Notes: generated from the letters alone by a model not told the origin. Numbered from the stretch's first letter, positions 13,039 through 25,595 are shown. The stretch is DNA of 64,000 nucleotides from Stenopsyche tienmushanensis (GCA_008973525.1 WACJ01000404.1:1798001-1862000), one strand, 5' to 3'. Translations and numbers: made by a program.

Positions 13039-14389
13039 CTCCTCAGCCCAATAATTTGTTCATCCCCTAATACTACCCGAGCTTTCATTATTATCCCCCA
13101 TGACCTTGAAGTCGGCACTGAAGCGTGCCACCCACACTCCCATTTCAAATCTCTTTTATGTATATGCATCGCCAAAAATATGCATGCCAAAAAACGATTC
13201 ATAAGACCACGATAGAAAAAAATTGTCTTCCACCGTACAAAAAATTCATCTCATTACTGAGTAAATTCACAAGGTGCACATTCACCCGGAATATAAAATG
13301 CGTTTTGCATAAATGTACATTTTTTCCGTGGTATTAAATTTCATCGTAATTTTTTGGCCGAGATACATATGTATAGGAAAAATTTAATATTGCACGCCTG
13401 GCAAAATAAATGTACGGCCCGGGTCTTTATCGAAAACTCAACAGGGCCGTAATTGAATTAATTTCTATGGCATTGGAATATTCATGAAGCAGCAAAAACA
13501 AATATGAAATAAATTTGAATTTTAAACGAAAAATTTTAATTTCGGATTCGAGCCGCCATGTTTATATTGTACTCGTGATTAAAGAGATACGACCACGTAG
13601 TCGAATGATCAACTGACGATCCTCAAGCCGTGTTTTTGCGAGGAGCCTTCGAAAATCCCGTCGAAAAGACAAATTAAAATAAGCCTCGATGATTTTCGCG
13701 CATTGTGTCTATGAAATTTGTCATTAAATTCATAAAAATCAGAGTGAATTTAAATTCTGTGTTAAGTGTGTTAGCCCTTATTAAACGACCTGATTTTTCG
13801 AAACTATCACCAGAAGATCAACGATAATTGAACTTAATTACAGAACAGGAAAATGTATGTAATTTAGATCGATCTTATTCAATTGGTTTAAAAATCTCAG
13901 TTATAAAATAGAGCACGTGGAGCATTGTGGATATTAAAATAAGATGTACGTAAGAATTTTGATTTCTCGATGATTCAAATTTAAGATTAAACGAGTTTTG
14001 AGATACTTACTTATTATATAAAATATCGTTTTTTGAAAGTTTTAATTTAAGTGTTTGAATTTCTAATACATCGTTTTAAAAATCTCTAAAAACCCTGATG
14101 AAATTTTTTGAAAGTTTATTTATAGAAATATGATTATCGTTATCATATTTACATTTTTATGTCAACAGCATTTAAATCATTTTTAGGTAAATTACTTATA
14201 CATAGACTTGAAGATCTGTGCTTCTATAGTAAAATAGTATTTATAGTACATATATATAATTTAAAAAATATCGTTTGTTGGTTTTATTATAAATATGAAC
14301 AAACATACAAACATTGATTTTTATATATTATATCTACTGTAAGTTAATTGTACTATACATATATTATTTAAGAAAGTGCAAATAATAAA

Positions 14390-14675
14390 TTGGCAAAGTT
14401 TTATCGCAATTGAATAAACGGTATGGCAGTGCATTAAATACGGACAAACAAACATTTATTTTTATATATTAGATAGATAAATACACGGTATTCACACGAA
14501 TTTAAATTTTAGCTGACCTAATGTCAATATGCGAGTAAAAAGGGTTAATATATATATATTAATTACATTACTTCATATCTAATATATAAAAATTAGTCTC
14601 TGTTTGTTCGTATGTAATGCGCTGTCATACCGTTCATCAGATTGCAATAAAACTTCGTCCATTTATTGATTACAC
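14390..14675. repeat. Large inverted repeat with Helitron/Helentron-like terminal motifs
   Basis: The arm at about 14,390-14,475 (ATCGCAATTGAATAAACGGT ... GGACAAACAAACATTTATTT ... TATATTAGATA) reappears inverted at about 14,575-14,665 (TATCTAATATATAAAAATTA ... TGTTTGTTCGTATG ... ACCGTTCATCAGATTGCAAT). The 'TATATAAAAAT ... CTGTTTGTTCGTATGT' arrangement resembles 5' ends of Helentron-type elements in insects. Two heads facing each other would give this palindrome. The family call is by resemblance only. Confidence 0.45.
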
Positions 14676-16937
14676 TTGTGGAAATAACATAGGCATAATA
14701 AAAACATTGTTTGTGTACGCAGTTTGTTATGCGAGACGTGGCATTGCAACGCATACCGGATAATCACCAGTTGCTAATAAAACCTTTCAAACAGAATACA
14801 TTTTGGCAGAAACCCACTCAAATGTAGTGCAACGTTCTAAAAATGGATCCACGACTGTAGCAAATAAAGCGTGTTAATTAATTATATTTTTTTGAAATCG
14901 TGTTATATAAAGCGTACAAAAATATATTATAATTCATCAAGCGTGTTAAATTAAAGCCGTGTTGTATAATGTCAGTGTTATACGAAACCAAGATTGATTG
15001 AGATACATTGATCCGGTATAAAATATTGTGAAGATTTTTTTTTAAGAAAATATAGAACATATTCTCATCGTACCAACAAACGATCGTCTCGGTACAGATT
15101 TAATCTGGTGTCTTGCTTGTAAAAAGATAAATTCAGAGATGATTTATAAAATTGGGCAGGAGCGCTTATGTATTATTAAGGTATCATTTAAAAATAACGA
15201 TCATTTCGATACTCCCCCAGTTAAAGTTTATCCCTAAAAAAATCTCCCATGAACATTTCCTAATATTTACTATTAAAATTAACTGTTATTTAATGGATAC
15301 GGCATCTTAAGAAGAAGAAGCATAAATACGTTAGGTTTTAACACATCGCTCAATATGTTTAAAATGAAAAATATCTTACGAACTTATTGAGTGATGTGCT
15401 ACGTATGAAGAACAAAAATTTAACATTAATCTAAACATGAAAGAATTAACATTCACACTTATTGACGATTACGATTGACTGCGTTATTTGTCGTATAGAT
15501 TTCGTTTGTGTTTCCATAAGAACGATTTAATTGCGCTATTTCAAATGCTATATCAAATACATACGAACATTTGTAATTAATTATAAATTCATTTTCAACA
15601 CAAATGACTGCTAATTTTTATATATACTTAATAATAGTAATTGTAATCTGAAATCCGTGTTTTGCTGAAATCTCTATAAAAACTCTCGAGTATCACGTGT
15701 ATATGATCGAACATCAAATTATAACAAGATTGATCCAGGAATGCCCATTTAAAAAAAAAGGTAAAATTTTGCAATATAGTTGTTTCAATGGTTTGCACAT
15801 ATTGAGGTCCCGTCGCATATATACGCAAATGTTATGCTATAATGTGTTTTTCATTGTGTATTTTGAATCGAAGAAGGGCTCGTTTCGGGCCTCGAACAAT
15901 ACCCTTTTCGACAGCCCCAATACAAAGCATTCCCGTTTTGCGATTTTGGCGTAAAAACTGAATTCCCATTGTGATATTTGACAAATCACTAAGTCATGTG
16001 ACCGGGTTATTGTGATTGATGACTCCACGCATCGCCCATGTGGACTATTATTAATAATAGCAAATCATCACGTCTGTAATGAATGGCCCCCAGAAGGCCG
16101 CCATCGACAGCCGTACATGATTCAAAAATCTTTTATTTCTCCATACACTGCTGTTTTGGGGGCGAAATTGAAAAACTTTGCAAGAAAACGTTTCATTACT
16201 ACAAGTGTGCTTTATTTAACCGTTTCGCAGACGTTGTTTGTGCAACTTTGGAATATATCTGTGTTTTTATTTATTTTTTGCCATTTTTTTGGAACAGTCT
16301 CTAATGCCTTTTTATGTGTATTCGCACAAAGCAAAGAGCTAGTTATTCACCTCACTGGATTTCAGAATAACGGGTTCAAAGGAGAAAGGAATGATAATAA
16401 GAAAAAATAAATCAATTTGTTCTCGAAAACATGTCTACTCATGCTTTCAATAGTCGTTCTGAAACTTATACAACCCCACGATACAATATTTCACGAATGT
16501 GCTCAATTTATATACTTTATCATGCATACAACGCCATTTTTGGACCTCTTTCTGCTATTGAATCATGAATATTTTTTTACAAAATGTATTCATCATCTTT
16601 ATTTGTTTACGTAAATTATTTAACAATGTTAAATAATTTATTTGCAATTTATTTTTTAAAGCTAACTTTAAGTTTATTTTTAATATTTTATAATTTTATT
16701 TCTTCTATCTTTACATATTTTTATTTATATATATGTATATTTTTTTACTTATATATAGTTTTTCTTTTATCTTTTTTCTGATTACTATCTCTAGTTTTGA
16801 GATGTTATATTATATAGCTTAAAATAATCTAAAAAATGTAAATATAAATTAACTAAGACCATTGATGGTCAATCCTTGTATACTCAGGGAGGCATTGACC
16901 CTAAGGTCACAACTTCCATTAATAAAATAATAAAAAA

Positions 16938-17425
16938 ATAACTAATATTATTATAAATGCAATATATTAAATACTAATTAATGTTTGAAAATAATATATA
17001 AAGATAGTTCCAAAATTACCCGACCTAACGTATATATGACAGTTACTGTTGTAAAAATGCTACGTTGCTTTCGTGATCGAACAGACCAATAAAAAATGCC
17101 GCAAAAAGCCCTAAAAGAGGACGGAGTGGCCGTAAGGTTTGTATGTTCAATTGGTCCGCTTTTCGGACCGCTGCTATGACGAATGAGCGCCTCGCGATCG
17201 AATACCTGAACATGTCTACAGAACAATTAAAAACTCTCATTATGAAACGAAACTGTATGTAGAAGATTGATCGGGTGGGTTGTTTAAATTTTACAATCGG
17301 TCGAAAATTTTGTTGTCTTTATTTTATTGCGGGCTTATGCCGGCTAAATCGATCTAATATTTAAATAATAAGCCCCAAGCGTTTTGCGCCCGCGGTGGGC
17401 GCCTGCTTTGCCACACTCTTTCTGA
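16938..17425 (+). repeat. Hairpin-bearing interspersed repeat, copy 2, with truncated hAT-like right end
   Basis: This is the same family as 11,968-12,389. It includes ATTATAAATGCAATAT, the ACCCGACCTAACGTATA motif, and the GGTCCG-CTTTT-CGGACC palindrome at 17,153-17,169. The stretch at 17,370-17,425 matches the right part of the hAT-like MITE (GCCCCAAGC ... GCCTGCTTTGCCAC) but lacks its terminal bases. Both minus-strand ORFs across it are part of the repeat. Confidence 0.55.
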
Positions 17426-17846
17426 TTACTGTGAGCTTTCGAGACTATGTTATGGAATTGGTATTTTTAATTTCTATAATATAAGTTGTTTAATAAAAAA
17501 ATATGTACATTACAAGTAATGGAATTTGATGTCTTATTTTTCTCGCATCGTTCGCATAAAATTGCAAATGCGTATCGAATCAATTTATTTGAAATCGATT
17601 ATGTCTTTTAAAAAATGTCGATCGTTATTGAAATCTATCTGTGCAGATGAAAAAGTCGCTGGGTGCAAAATAATCGATTAAAAAAACCATCGATTACATG
17701 TCATTGACGGTTTTGAATGATGACAAATGTGAGGGCAAATAACGGAAAAGGCTAATGATGTTGGATTCGTCACACAAGTGCTTGACGATCATTTATCTAT
17801 TTTATTTTGTATTTACGATGATCTACAGCTGATTTTTTTGTTTCAG

Positions 17847-18299
17847 GTCAAAATCTGGTTTCAAAATAGGAGAATGAAGTGGCGCAATTCGAAGGAGAGA
17901 GAGTTGTTGGCCAGTGGTGGTTCGAGAGAACAGACCTTGCCCAACAAGAACAATCCACATCCCGATCTCTCGGACGCTGAAACTGATAGACCCAAGCTGT
18001 CTCCACTTTCACCCCAATCTCCATGTGACAACGACCAGGCAACAAACAACGAAATCGATACAACGAACAAAGTGCAATTCGACGCAATAGGGCACCACGA
18101 CGGAGACATGACCAACTATCGAAACTACATGAATTCGGAAGGTGGCATATCGAACTCTTCGAATTACTTGTTGGCCAACAACGGATCAAGGGCCAACAAT
18201 GGGAAGAGTTATTCGCTGATGGCAGCAGACGATGCCATGATCGAAGATTATGACAGTGATAATGGAAGCAACAGCGACGAAGAGATCAATGTCACATGA
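17847..18299 (+). CDS. Dbx: Dbx homeobox protein, last exon (recognition helix and C-terminus)
   Basis: This exon follows a TTTGTTTCAG acceptor and codes for 150 residues to a TGA at 18,297. It starts with the third-helix motif VKIWFQNRRMKWRNSKEREL, so W48, F49, N51 and R53 of the DNA-contacting helix are all present. The following SGGSREQTLPNK and NPHPDLSDAE stretch is conserved next to the homeodomain in vertebrate DBX1, which makes the assignment firm. The rest is low-complexity, rich in Asn, Ser and Asp, and ends in an acidic tail (DYDSDNGSNSDEEINVT) resembling the acidic -EEITVS end of DBX1. Phase 0 matches the donor at 186, so the two exons join without a break across a 17,661-base intron. 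A longer ORF that reads upstream from 17,778 into the intron is not part of the protein. Confidence 0.94.
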   Translation, partial: VKIWFQNRRMKWRNSKERELLASGGSREQTLPNKNNPHPDLSDAETDRPKLSPLSPQSPCDNDQATNNEIDTTNKVQFDAIGHHDGDMTNYRNYMNSEGGISNSSNYLLANNGSRANNGKSYSLMAADDAMIEDYDSDNGSNSDEEINVT

Positions 18300-18644
18300 C
18301 GCGTTTAGCCTTGCGACCTTAAAGTATAGAATATAACCAAATAGATTATATCGTTTAATTGTATATACGAATACAATATTTCTGCAATTCTTGCACTTCC
18401 AATAAGCACAATCGGCACATTAAAAAAACCGAAAAAATACATATTTAATTTATTTTGCAAGCATAAGAAATTGGCAACATTAACAATAAGATAATCCATA
18501 TTATCAACAAATTAAAGCAAAGATGAAGCATCACACTTGTTAACACTTTAAAGCAAACGAATAAATTTAAGGCTATATATACATATAGCATTTAATTTAA
18601 CTCTCAATTATTTAAAATGTAAGAATACTGTATGTTTTGTAAAA

Positions 18645-18650
18645 AATAAA
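18645..18650 (+). promoter_or_regulatory. Candidate polyadenylation signal for Dbx
   Basis: An AATAAA lies about 350 bases after the Dbx stop, followed by a second one within ten bases. Later AATAAA sites exist near 18,985, so the true 3' end is not certain. Confidence 0.4.
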
Positions 18651-20276
18651 AAAATAAAACAAACCAAAAATAATAATGTGCAAATATTGTTTTGTTTTTG
18701 CATTGATGAGCATTTTTATTTTAACATTTATTTATTTTTTGCTAACATTCCACACATACAATAAGATTTCATTAAAATGTGTGCCAAGATGACTATTTAA
18801 AGCACATTGGCAGTCAATTGAATTTAACCAGTATCACTATACATACGTAGTTATAGTTAATCAAAAGTTGTATATTTGAATGTCTATATTATGATTTCAA
18901 GAATGTAAATTTTTCTACTATTATCTCAATGTTTATGTAAATAATGAAACTATTCAAATTCTGAATATGGATATGAAATTATAAAGAATAAATGAAACTA
19001 TTGTTTTCGAAATAATTATTGTCTCTGTGGTGATTTACACAATAAAATAAAATCAAGAAACCTGAAAATGTTTTATTTTTTTAAACTGAACACTTAACCA
19101 TAAAGCTTGAATATCATTTCATCAGACCCGGAAATATTTTTATACTCAAAAGGATAAAAACAATAAAGTATGATTGCAAATTCATCAGACCACATCGGAT
19201 TCATATTGGCATTAAAATATAATTGAAAAGAGACATCTATTGAGAAAAGATTTAACTATTTTAGATTTTAAAATTTAATTCTATTTAAAAAAAAAATAAA
19301 AAACACCTTGTTAAAATTTTAAAAAATATAAATTAAATTTAGAATTTATTTTTAAAATCTAGTTTAAAAATAAAAAAAGATTTTTTTTTTTATCAATATT
19401 ATTAACGACATCTAGCGACAGCTTTAATAAATATCTAAGGCAGATGCAATATTTATTCATTTAAAATTCAAAATGTATCTGCATTAAATTGATGGAATGA
19501 AATGCAATTATTAAAAATATATCATGCATTCACATTAATAAAAAAGTCGTATGACATCTGATTTGTATTTGTGAATACTCATGTAGTGGGTACTCAAATA
19601 AAAATATTTAAAGTGGCATACTAATAGCTTTCTTTGGAAAATAATTAAAATGTAATCGAATATATTATTTTTATTTGGCTGAAAATAGTTTTCCGAGGTA
19701 AACGAAATTCAGTCATATCATTCCTCGCATAAGACAAGACATGATATAAAAAAGAAAATAAATATACTCCAAGAAATTAATATGTTGGTTGGAGCTTGCA
19801 TTTAATTTATTAATTAATCCAACACCAAATCTTGTGCAGATACTAACATTCATTATCAATACTGTAAAACTGTTATTGATATCTTATAAAAATATTTGTC
19901 AGATACTTGATTCGTAAATTATGAAATAAGCACTTTAAAAGTAAATAATATATGTATAATTGGTTATTTTTTTAAATAATATGTCTCAAAATAATTACTG
20001 TATCACAAATGGCGAAATATATTACTTTAATAGTTAAATATTATAATAAAAATAAGTACTATTAATAACAAAAAAATAAATGATCCAAATAAAAAAACAT
20101 ATTTAATACTGATAAAAAATAAGTATAACAAATATATATATTCTCTCTTAGCTATATATTAATATTTAACGATTAAAACCTTAAAAATTTCATGCAGAGA
20201 CCACAAAATTGTCTATGGCGAGAAGGACGTCATATTTGCTGTTACGGTCCACTTAGACAAAAAACGCGTTGCTGAA
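18651..20276. other. AT-rich intergenic spacer between Dbx and RpL14
   Basis: This is very AT-rich DNA with poly-A and poly-T runs (for example 19,285-19,395). I see no gene, no transposon end and no RNA gene. The distal part must contain the RpL14 promoter. Confidence 0.6.
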
Positions 20277-20290
20277 CTTCCTTCCTGCGG
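20277..20290 (+). promoter_or_regulatory. RpL14 pyrimidine-tract (TCT/5'TOP-type) transcription start
   Basis: The sequence CTTCCTTCCTGCGG lies 33 bases before the RpL14 ATG. Ribosomal protein genes of insects and other animals typically start within a pyrimidine tract (TCT initiator, 5' TOP), which ties translation of their mRNAs to growth signals. There is no TATA box at the expected distance. The start point is inferred, not measured. Confidence 0.55.
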
Positions 20291-20309
20291 ATCGTCTCAC
20301 GCGGCCGCC

Positions 20310-21715
20310 ATGGTGAGTGTGTTTCCTGCCTTATTTTGTGATTTTCGCAAGTATTTCGACTGAATAGTGTTTTAAAATATCGTTCAAATGATGAGGATCA
20401 CATTGTTCATCGTCTATCTCAACAATCGCGGCTTACACGTCACTTTTTTGTCGAAGAAATATTAGGTTATGTATCAGACGTTTGCGCGTGCAGTCAACTA
20501 TTCGATCGTTCAATGCCCGCATTTGGCGCATTCGTTATTTATCGACTGTATCCAGCGTGTTCTATAAATATTTAAAGTAACGGATGCTTGTTTGATTTCT
20601 CAAAAAACATTACCACGTTGTATTGTGTAGAAACGTCACCGGTACCACATGAATTTGACTACGAGTATTTGCCTTTGCATTAAATCCAATTTACTAGATT
20701 TAATATTCTTTCAGATCATTTAAATAATGCTTTAAATTGAAAAATAATAATGTCTGAGATTTGAATACTTTGCATAGTAAGCGCGGTTATACTGTTAAAT
20801 TTGAAGTCAAATTAGTGTATTTATGATATTTAATTGTGATGATTTCTTTACAGCCTTTCCAGAGATTTGTGCAGACGGGCCGGGTTGCCCTAGTGTCAGA
20901 TGGTCCTGATAAAGGCCGTCTGGTCACAATCGTTGATTGCATTGACCAGACGAGAGTACTCGTCGATGGACCTTGCACAAATGTCCAACGTCAGGTATAA
21001 TTCAATTTGATCATATACCATCAATAATTAATCTTTTTCGTGTGGATTAAGATTTTTATTCTTTTTTTTTATTGCAGGGTCTTCGTTTGAACCAATTGCA
21101 GTTGACTAAGCTTTCTGTTAAGTTCCCATTCTCTGCTTCAACTAGAGTAATAAGGAAAGCATGGACAGATGCTGACCTTAACAAAAAATGGGAAGGAACC
21201 AAATGGGCTACGAAATTAGCCAACAAAGAAAAGGTAAATGAAATATCCAATGTTTAATTGAATTTATTGTAAAATTTAAATTTAGTCTTCATGTAAATTA
21301 TAAACACAATGTGTTTTACATCATATATTGATTTTAGCGAGCAAACATGGGAGACTTGGACAGATTCAAGTTGCAATTGGCTAGACGGCAACGTAACAAG
21401 TTGAGGACTGTGGCGTTCAAATATCTTAAAGCTAAGGGTGAGATAATTTTGAATATATACAGATTTATATAGTTGAATTGTAAAAATCAACCAAAAATAA
21501 ATTGTTTTCTTTCTCTCTTCACAGCTACCAGAAATGGTTCGTTGCTCGGCAAAAAGAATTTGAAAGCAAAGAAAGCAACCAAAAAACCAGCACGTATAAA
21601 GAAACCCGCTGACAAATCTGCCAAGAAAGGAGCAGCCAAACCAGCAGCGGCCAAACCAGCAGCGGCCAAGCCAGCAGCAGCCAAACCAGCCGCTAAAGCT
21701 GCCCCCAAGAAGTGA
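20310..21715 (+). CDS. RpL14: 60S ribosomal protein L14 (eL14), complete, five exons
   Basis: This is a structural component of the large cytosolic ribosomal subunit. The coding exons are 20,310-20,312 (the ATG alone, in a good context GCCGCCATG, followed directly by GTGAGT), 20,854-20,994, 21,078-21,233, 21,338-21,437 and 21,525-21,715. They add up to 591 bases with all phases consistent, giving 196 residues. The N-terminus [15 protein letters not shown] and the motif [14 protein letters not shown] are the KOW-like core of eL14. The middle ([20 protein letters not shown] and [14 protein letters not shown]) is also typical. The C-terminus is a Lys/Ala/Pro-rich tail containing four or five copies of KPAAA, a variable feature of eL14 in animals. 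I checked intron 1 for a box C/D snoRNA and found no convincing one. Confidence 0.96.
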
Positions 21716-21739
21716 TGAGATATGTTGATTTAAATTTAC

Positions 21740-21745
21740 AATAAA
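21740..21745 (+). promoter_or_regulatory. RpL14 polyadenylation signal
   Basis: An AATAAA lies 25 bases after the RpL14 stop codon, consistent with the very short 3' UTRs usual for ribosomal protein mRNAs. Confidence 0.75.
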
Positions 21746-22030
21746 ATGAAAACACTATAAAATCAATTTTATTTCATTTTCATCCTGAGCTCCTGCTTCC
21801 TGTAATTTCGCATTCTTTAAAAATATATTGCCATATTGTGGATATTAAGATAAGGGTATACACTTAAAATATATATAAAATATCGTGATTTTTTTTTAAC
21901 AGGGAAAGAATAATTAGAATTTATTTAAACTTTGAGAATATCTTATTAATATTTTGAAGTACATCTGAATTTTTTTAAATTAATTTCTGTTGGACATATC
22001 TGAGTTATAAGCTACTGTAAATGGAAGGTG

Positions 22031-22415
22031 CTATTGGCGGGAATAATCAGCTATTCCAGCACCATATAGCAACCCTTCGTCTTCTTCATATGCATAATTT
22101 TGAGCTTGCGTCTCCTCTTTTGGAGCTTTCCGAGCTTCCTTGGTCTCCGCTGTGCTGCGTCTATTTTGTCGGTTGATCCATTTGCCGTACATAATTAAAG
22201 CTCTGAGCCAACAACTACTTTCAGCTCATTCATAATCATTACAAGTGCTGAATTCCCTTCATTAAATAAGGCAAAAACCAAAAATGCTGCAACCTTGATT
22301 ACTTTTAGGTCAGAATGTAGTTGATTTGGAGCCAAACGTCGAGTTGAAACATTCATTTGCATTCTGCATGTGACCACCTAAACATCTCTTCAGTAATTCA
22401 TCTTTCAACAAATCT
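22031..22415 (-). pseudogene. Decayed transposon-derived protein, C-terminal region (copy 1)
   Basis: On the minus strand, pieces in different frames read DELLKRCLGGHMQNANECFN, then APNQLHSDLKVIKVAAFLVF and FNEGNSALVMIMNELKVVVG, then EARKAPKEE and finally EEDEGLLYGAGIAD before a stop. The pattern 'ELL.RCL.G..QN.NESFN ... FN.G ... EEEGLLY.PG' is one that I know from repeated, transposon-associated proteins in invertebrate genomes; I cannot name the superfamily. At least one frameshift breaks it, at the ECFN/APNQ junction. The same region recurs at 52,610-52,995. Sequence on its upstream side (22,415-23,700, minus) contains ORFs of 67 and 102 residues that may be further parts of it, but I could not align them to anything. 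Confidence 0.5.
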
Positions 22416-24735
22416 TATATATATTGGAAGAATTTATTTCTGAAGGTCGTTGGGGGTGCAATGGAGAAAAGTGCGTTTTAAGTTCTGTTCCAAGCGTTTT
22501 AACTTTTTCTGCTGGCACTTGCATCTTCACTAAAACTTGATTGACTCTTGGTGTGTCGATTTCCGTGGAAGGATCTGTTACTTGGTTTACTACATCGGCC
22601 TGTGGTATCCTGTTTTCCTTTTGAATAAGATTATATTTTGACTTCTAACGTTCAACACATGCTAGGAAGGCCAAAGCTAAACCAATGATAACCGACGCTC
22701 TGTTGAAACGATACCAACACTTCTAGTTAAGACCTCTATTCTAAGAATTTACAAATAAAAACGACTGTGGACATCTCCCTCTTTCATTTATTTTTTCTTC
22801 CCGTAATACAGGGGTATAAAACTAGGTAGTGAACAAGGGTTTACGTGTTGCATGCTCCAGCTCCGATTTGCGTTCACTGTAGTGCTCATAACATCGGAAA
22901 GAATTTTGTTGTGAAGCTTTGAAAACATATTTTTGAACATTAAACAACATGAAACATTTCTAAATCCTCCTTTTGTATGCCACAATCCCAAATTTTTAAA
23001 TGGAATTTTTTCTCAAATTTTGGAGTCATTTAGCGGAGAGTCATCTTTCTTTTGAGAAGGAAACTGACTGAATTTCTTGAAATTTGGCATACTGGTGGAA
23101 AGTCTCTGCGGCCTGAGACCAGGCTGTGGACTACCGATTGGGGAACACTTCATAATATTTCCAAAAGGGGAGACATTTGTTCCTTATGAAAATTCAAGCA
23201 GATATCAGTAGTTTTAGTTTTGCAGCATCAGCCCCGATGATCTCATTAAAAATTTATTAAATGTGATTTCAATAGTAATTTATGTATGCAAAGTATAAAT
23301 AAAAAGATAAATTTAACTACATTTTTAAACCTGCAGTCAAAAATTACAAGTACTTTACAATTGCATTAAATTATGTTACTATGGTGGGCAGTTAGATAAT
23401 TTTGCTACGTACAGAGATATAAAAGTCTGATTGTTTCCAAATAATGTGGAAAGCATCTATCAGAATAGGGTCATGCTGCAGATAGTAATATGAAACTGAT
23501 TCCTTTCCCTTTAGCAAAGAAGAGAGTTCATTTTTTATCGTTAATCTACAAGACCACAAGTACTGATGTAGCAGGCTGGTTCTTAGATTCTCATAAAGTA
23601 TGTGCGGCAGACAATGGTAAATCACCACAAAGGATCCGTCACACCTGGAAAGATTTCTTTTGGATATAGTATTTATCCAATGATGGATATGGCAACTCAT
23701 GAAGATATTTAAGAAGGCGTTGACGTCGTTGAGTGTCTAAAAGAGCAAGATATAATGAAGAGAAACAATATCAACAAAAAGAAAGATTTGTATTCCCATA
23801 CATACACTAAGGATATCTACATTTTTAAATATTGACAATCTGGTAAAGCATTCAAGATAATTTATATAGTTAATATAAAAAGATACAAAAACATCTATTT
23901 TATTGAGTATAATATGATATTTATGGACTTCGTTGAATTTTAGCTTGTAATATATACTATATGTGTTTCTTCCAGTCTTGTAATAAGGAAACAAATAAAA
24001 ACACTACCTTACTCATTTCTTTGTAAAATATAAAATTGTTTTAATGAAATAAAAGTATCACGATTCTAATTCTTGCATTGATATGACAAATATCAGTATT
24101 AATTGACAATGATTTCAAAAAATATTTTTTTCTTCAGAAAACTAATGACAGCTGCTGCTGCAAATTTGGCTCAAACTCAAATATTATCGTCCATTAAATT
24201 AAAATTGTTAAACGTGAAATTATTAAAATAACAATATTTGAAATTTGGGGAATGTCATTATTGATGGCACAAGATCATCTCAAGAAGGTTTCCAAATGAC
24301 GGATATTACACACGACCACTTTGAAAAATCCTCGGTGGATATTTCCTTAGTGAGTCGTTCGTAAGGAGGCCAACGTCAGAATATCCGTTTCATATACGAA
24401 ATGCAACAACTAATTCGTTGGCCATAACGTCCTGAATTCACACGTGCATAGAGGCGACAATCGCGGGACAAGTTTTATTTGAAATCGCACGTAGATACAA
24501 GAGAAAGTGATCTTAACCGTGGAAAGCCGGTGCACTTTAAATTTTTCAATAACTGGAAAGTTGACCATCTCGTCAATTAATGCCCTCGACGTCGTTAATT
24601 AATAAATAATTTGCGAAATGTGATGTCAACCTTAAAACGGTGACCACGGTAGCCTAACAAGAACAATAATTTTAAATAAAAATATATGTATCTACACCCC
24701 GATATACACGTCAAATATGTTCTATAATAATAGTG
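22416..24735. other. Intergenic stretch without recognisable gene
   Basis: I see no confident feature here. Minus-strand ORFs of 102 residues (23,392-23,700) and 85 residues (23,737-23,994) have no motif that I recognise. They may be decayed parts of the transposon whose tail lies at 22,031-22,415. Confidence 0.4.
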
Positions 24736-25595
24736 TTTTTGGTACCGTCCTGTTAACGGGAGGGGTGGGGGGAGCAAACATATTTTCATTAAATAAAATA
24801 ATTATTCATTTGTTTTTTACTTTTTAAATTTAATTTGTTTTCATTGTCAAAATGAACGCGTTTTCAATTTGTCACATACTGAAAAAAAAGCAATAGAATG
24901 ATAACAAGATCGTGGCGTCCTTCCGAAGAAGATGCATTGTCAAACAGCCACGAAATGAAGATCTACTATTGTATCTGCAATTGTGAAAAATATCGAAAAA
25001 AAAGCGAGCGAGATTGATTCGTTTGTAGTCGTATAAAATTTGTGATATTTTTTTTAATGTTTGGTCCAAGGAATTGACATCGGGTAAACTGAACAACGAA
25101 GAAATGGGTATGAATAAAAACACGACTGTTGACTGGATTAATGACATGTGAGAAGTTTGCATCGACTGCTTCCTCTGCAGTGGATCTTCGGTGGACTAAG
25201 CTGGAAGACGCGCCAATATTTTTTGATAAATTTTATGGTACAATCCTGTTAATGGGGGGCAAATTTATTATTATTAACTAAAATAATTATTCATTTGCTT
25301 TTTTTATTTATATATTTACATATAATTAGCCTCTGTGTCGTTTGTTACGCCATTTTGCCTCACATTTTCTAGACGTCGGACTTGGGATCGACGAAATTAT
25401 ATTTATTCACTTAAGAATACAGCTTCTTGCAATTCTTTAGTCTTGTATCCGCACCAACTGTTCGAGTATACCGGGTTCAATATTTTCTAATAATTTTAAA
25501 TAAATAATAAAATTGATACTATCCTGTTATTGTTATTGAATAAAATAATTATTCATTTGTTTCATGTTTTTTTCTTTAATTATATTTACATATAA

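Larger units (their letters stand above)
186..17846 (+). other. Dbx intron at homeodomain position 44/45 (17.7 kb)
   Basis: The intron is bounded by GTAATT and TTTCAG. It contains no host gene that I can support. What it holds: GC-rich islands at about 1,440-1,830, 2,380-2,600 and 8,640-9,060 in otherwise AT-rich DNA; a repeat at 3,297-3,530 shared with 35,277-35,445; an (AT)n tract at 7,003-7,030; a TTAA-type MITE at 8,223-8,551; a Tigger-family remnant at about 10,800-11,530; a C12 run at 11,933-11,944; two hairpin-bearing hAT-like repeats near 12.0-12.6 and 16.9-17.4 kb; a perfect hairpin at 13,012-13,038; and an inverted repeat at 14,390-14,675. From 3.5 to 6.9 kb and from 15 to 16.9 kb I see only AT-rich sequence. 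Large introns and flanks of homeobox genes often carry enhancers, so the GC-rich islands are candidates, by inference only. Confidence 0.85.

Noticed and set aside
16012..16410. 132-residue plus-strand ORF in the Dbx intron
   Set aside because: It is one of the longest ORFs in the window but has no recognisable motif, no splice or start context, and is overlapped by another 73-residue frame. A chance ORF is the simpler explanation.
17778..17846. Upstream extension of the last Dbx exon reading into the intron
   Set aside because: The TTTGTTTCAG acceptor and the phase-0 match to the upstream exon place the exon start at 17,847. The residues before it do not resemble homeodomain helix 2.
20313..20853. 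Possible box C/D snoRNA in RpL14 intron 1 (TGATGA at about 20,389)
   Set aside because: No CTGA box lies at a suitable distance and no terminal stem is visible.
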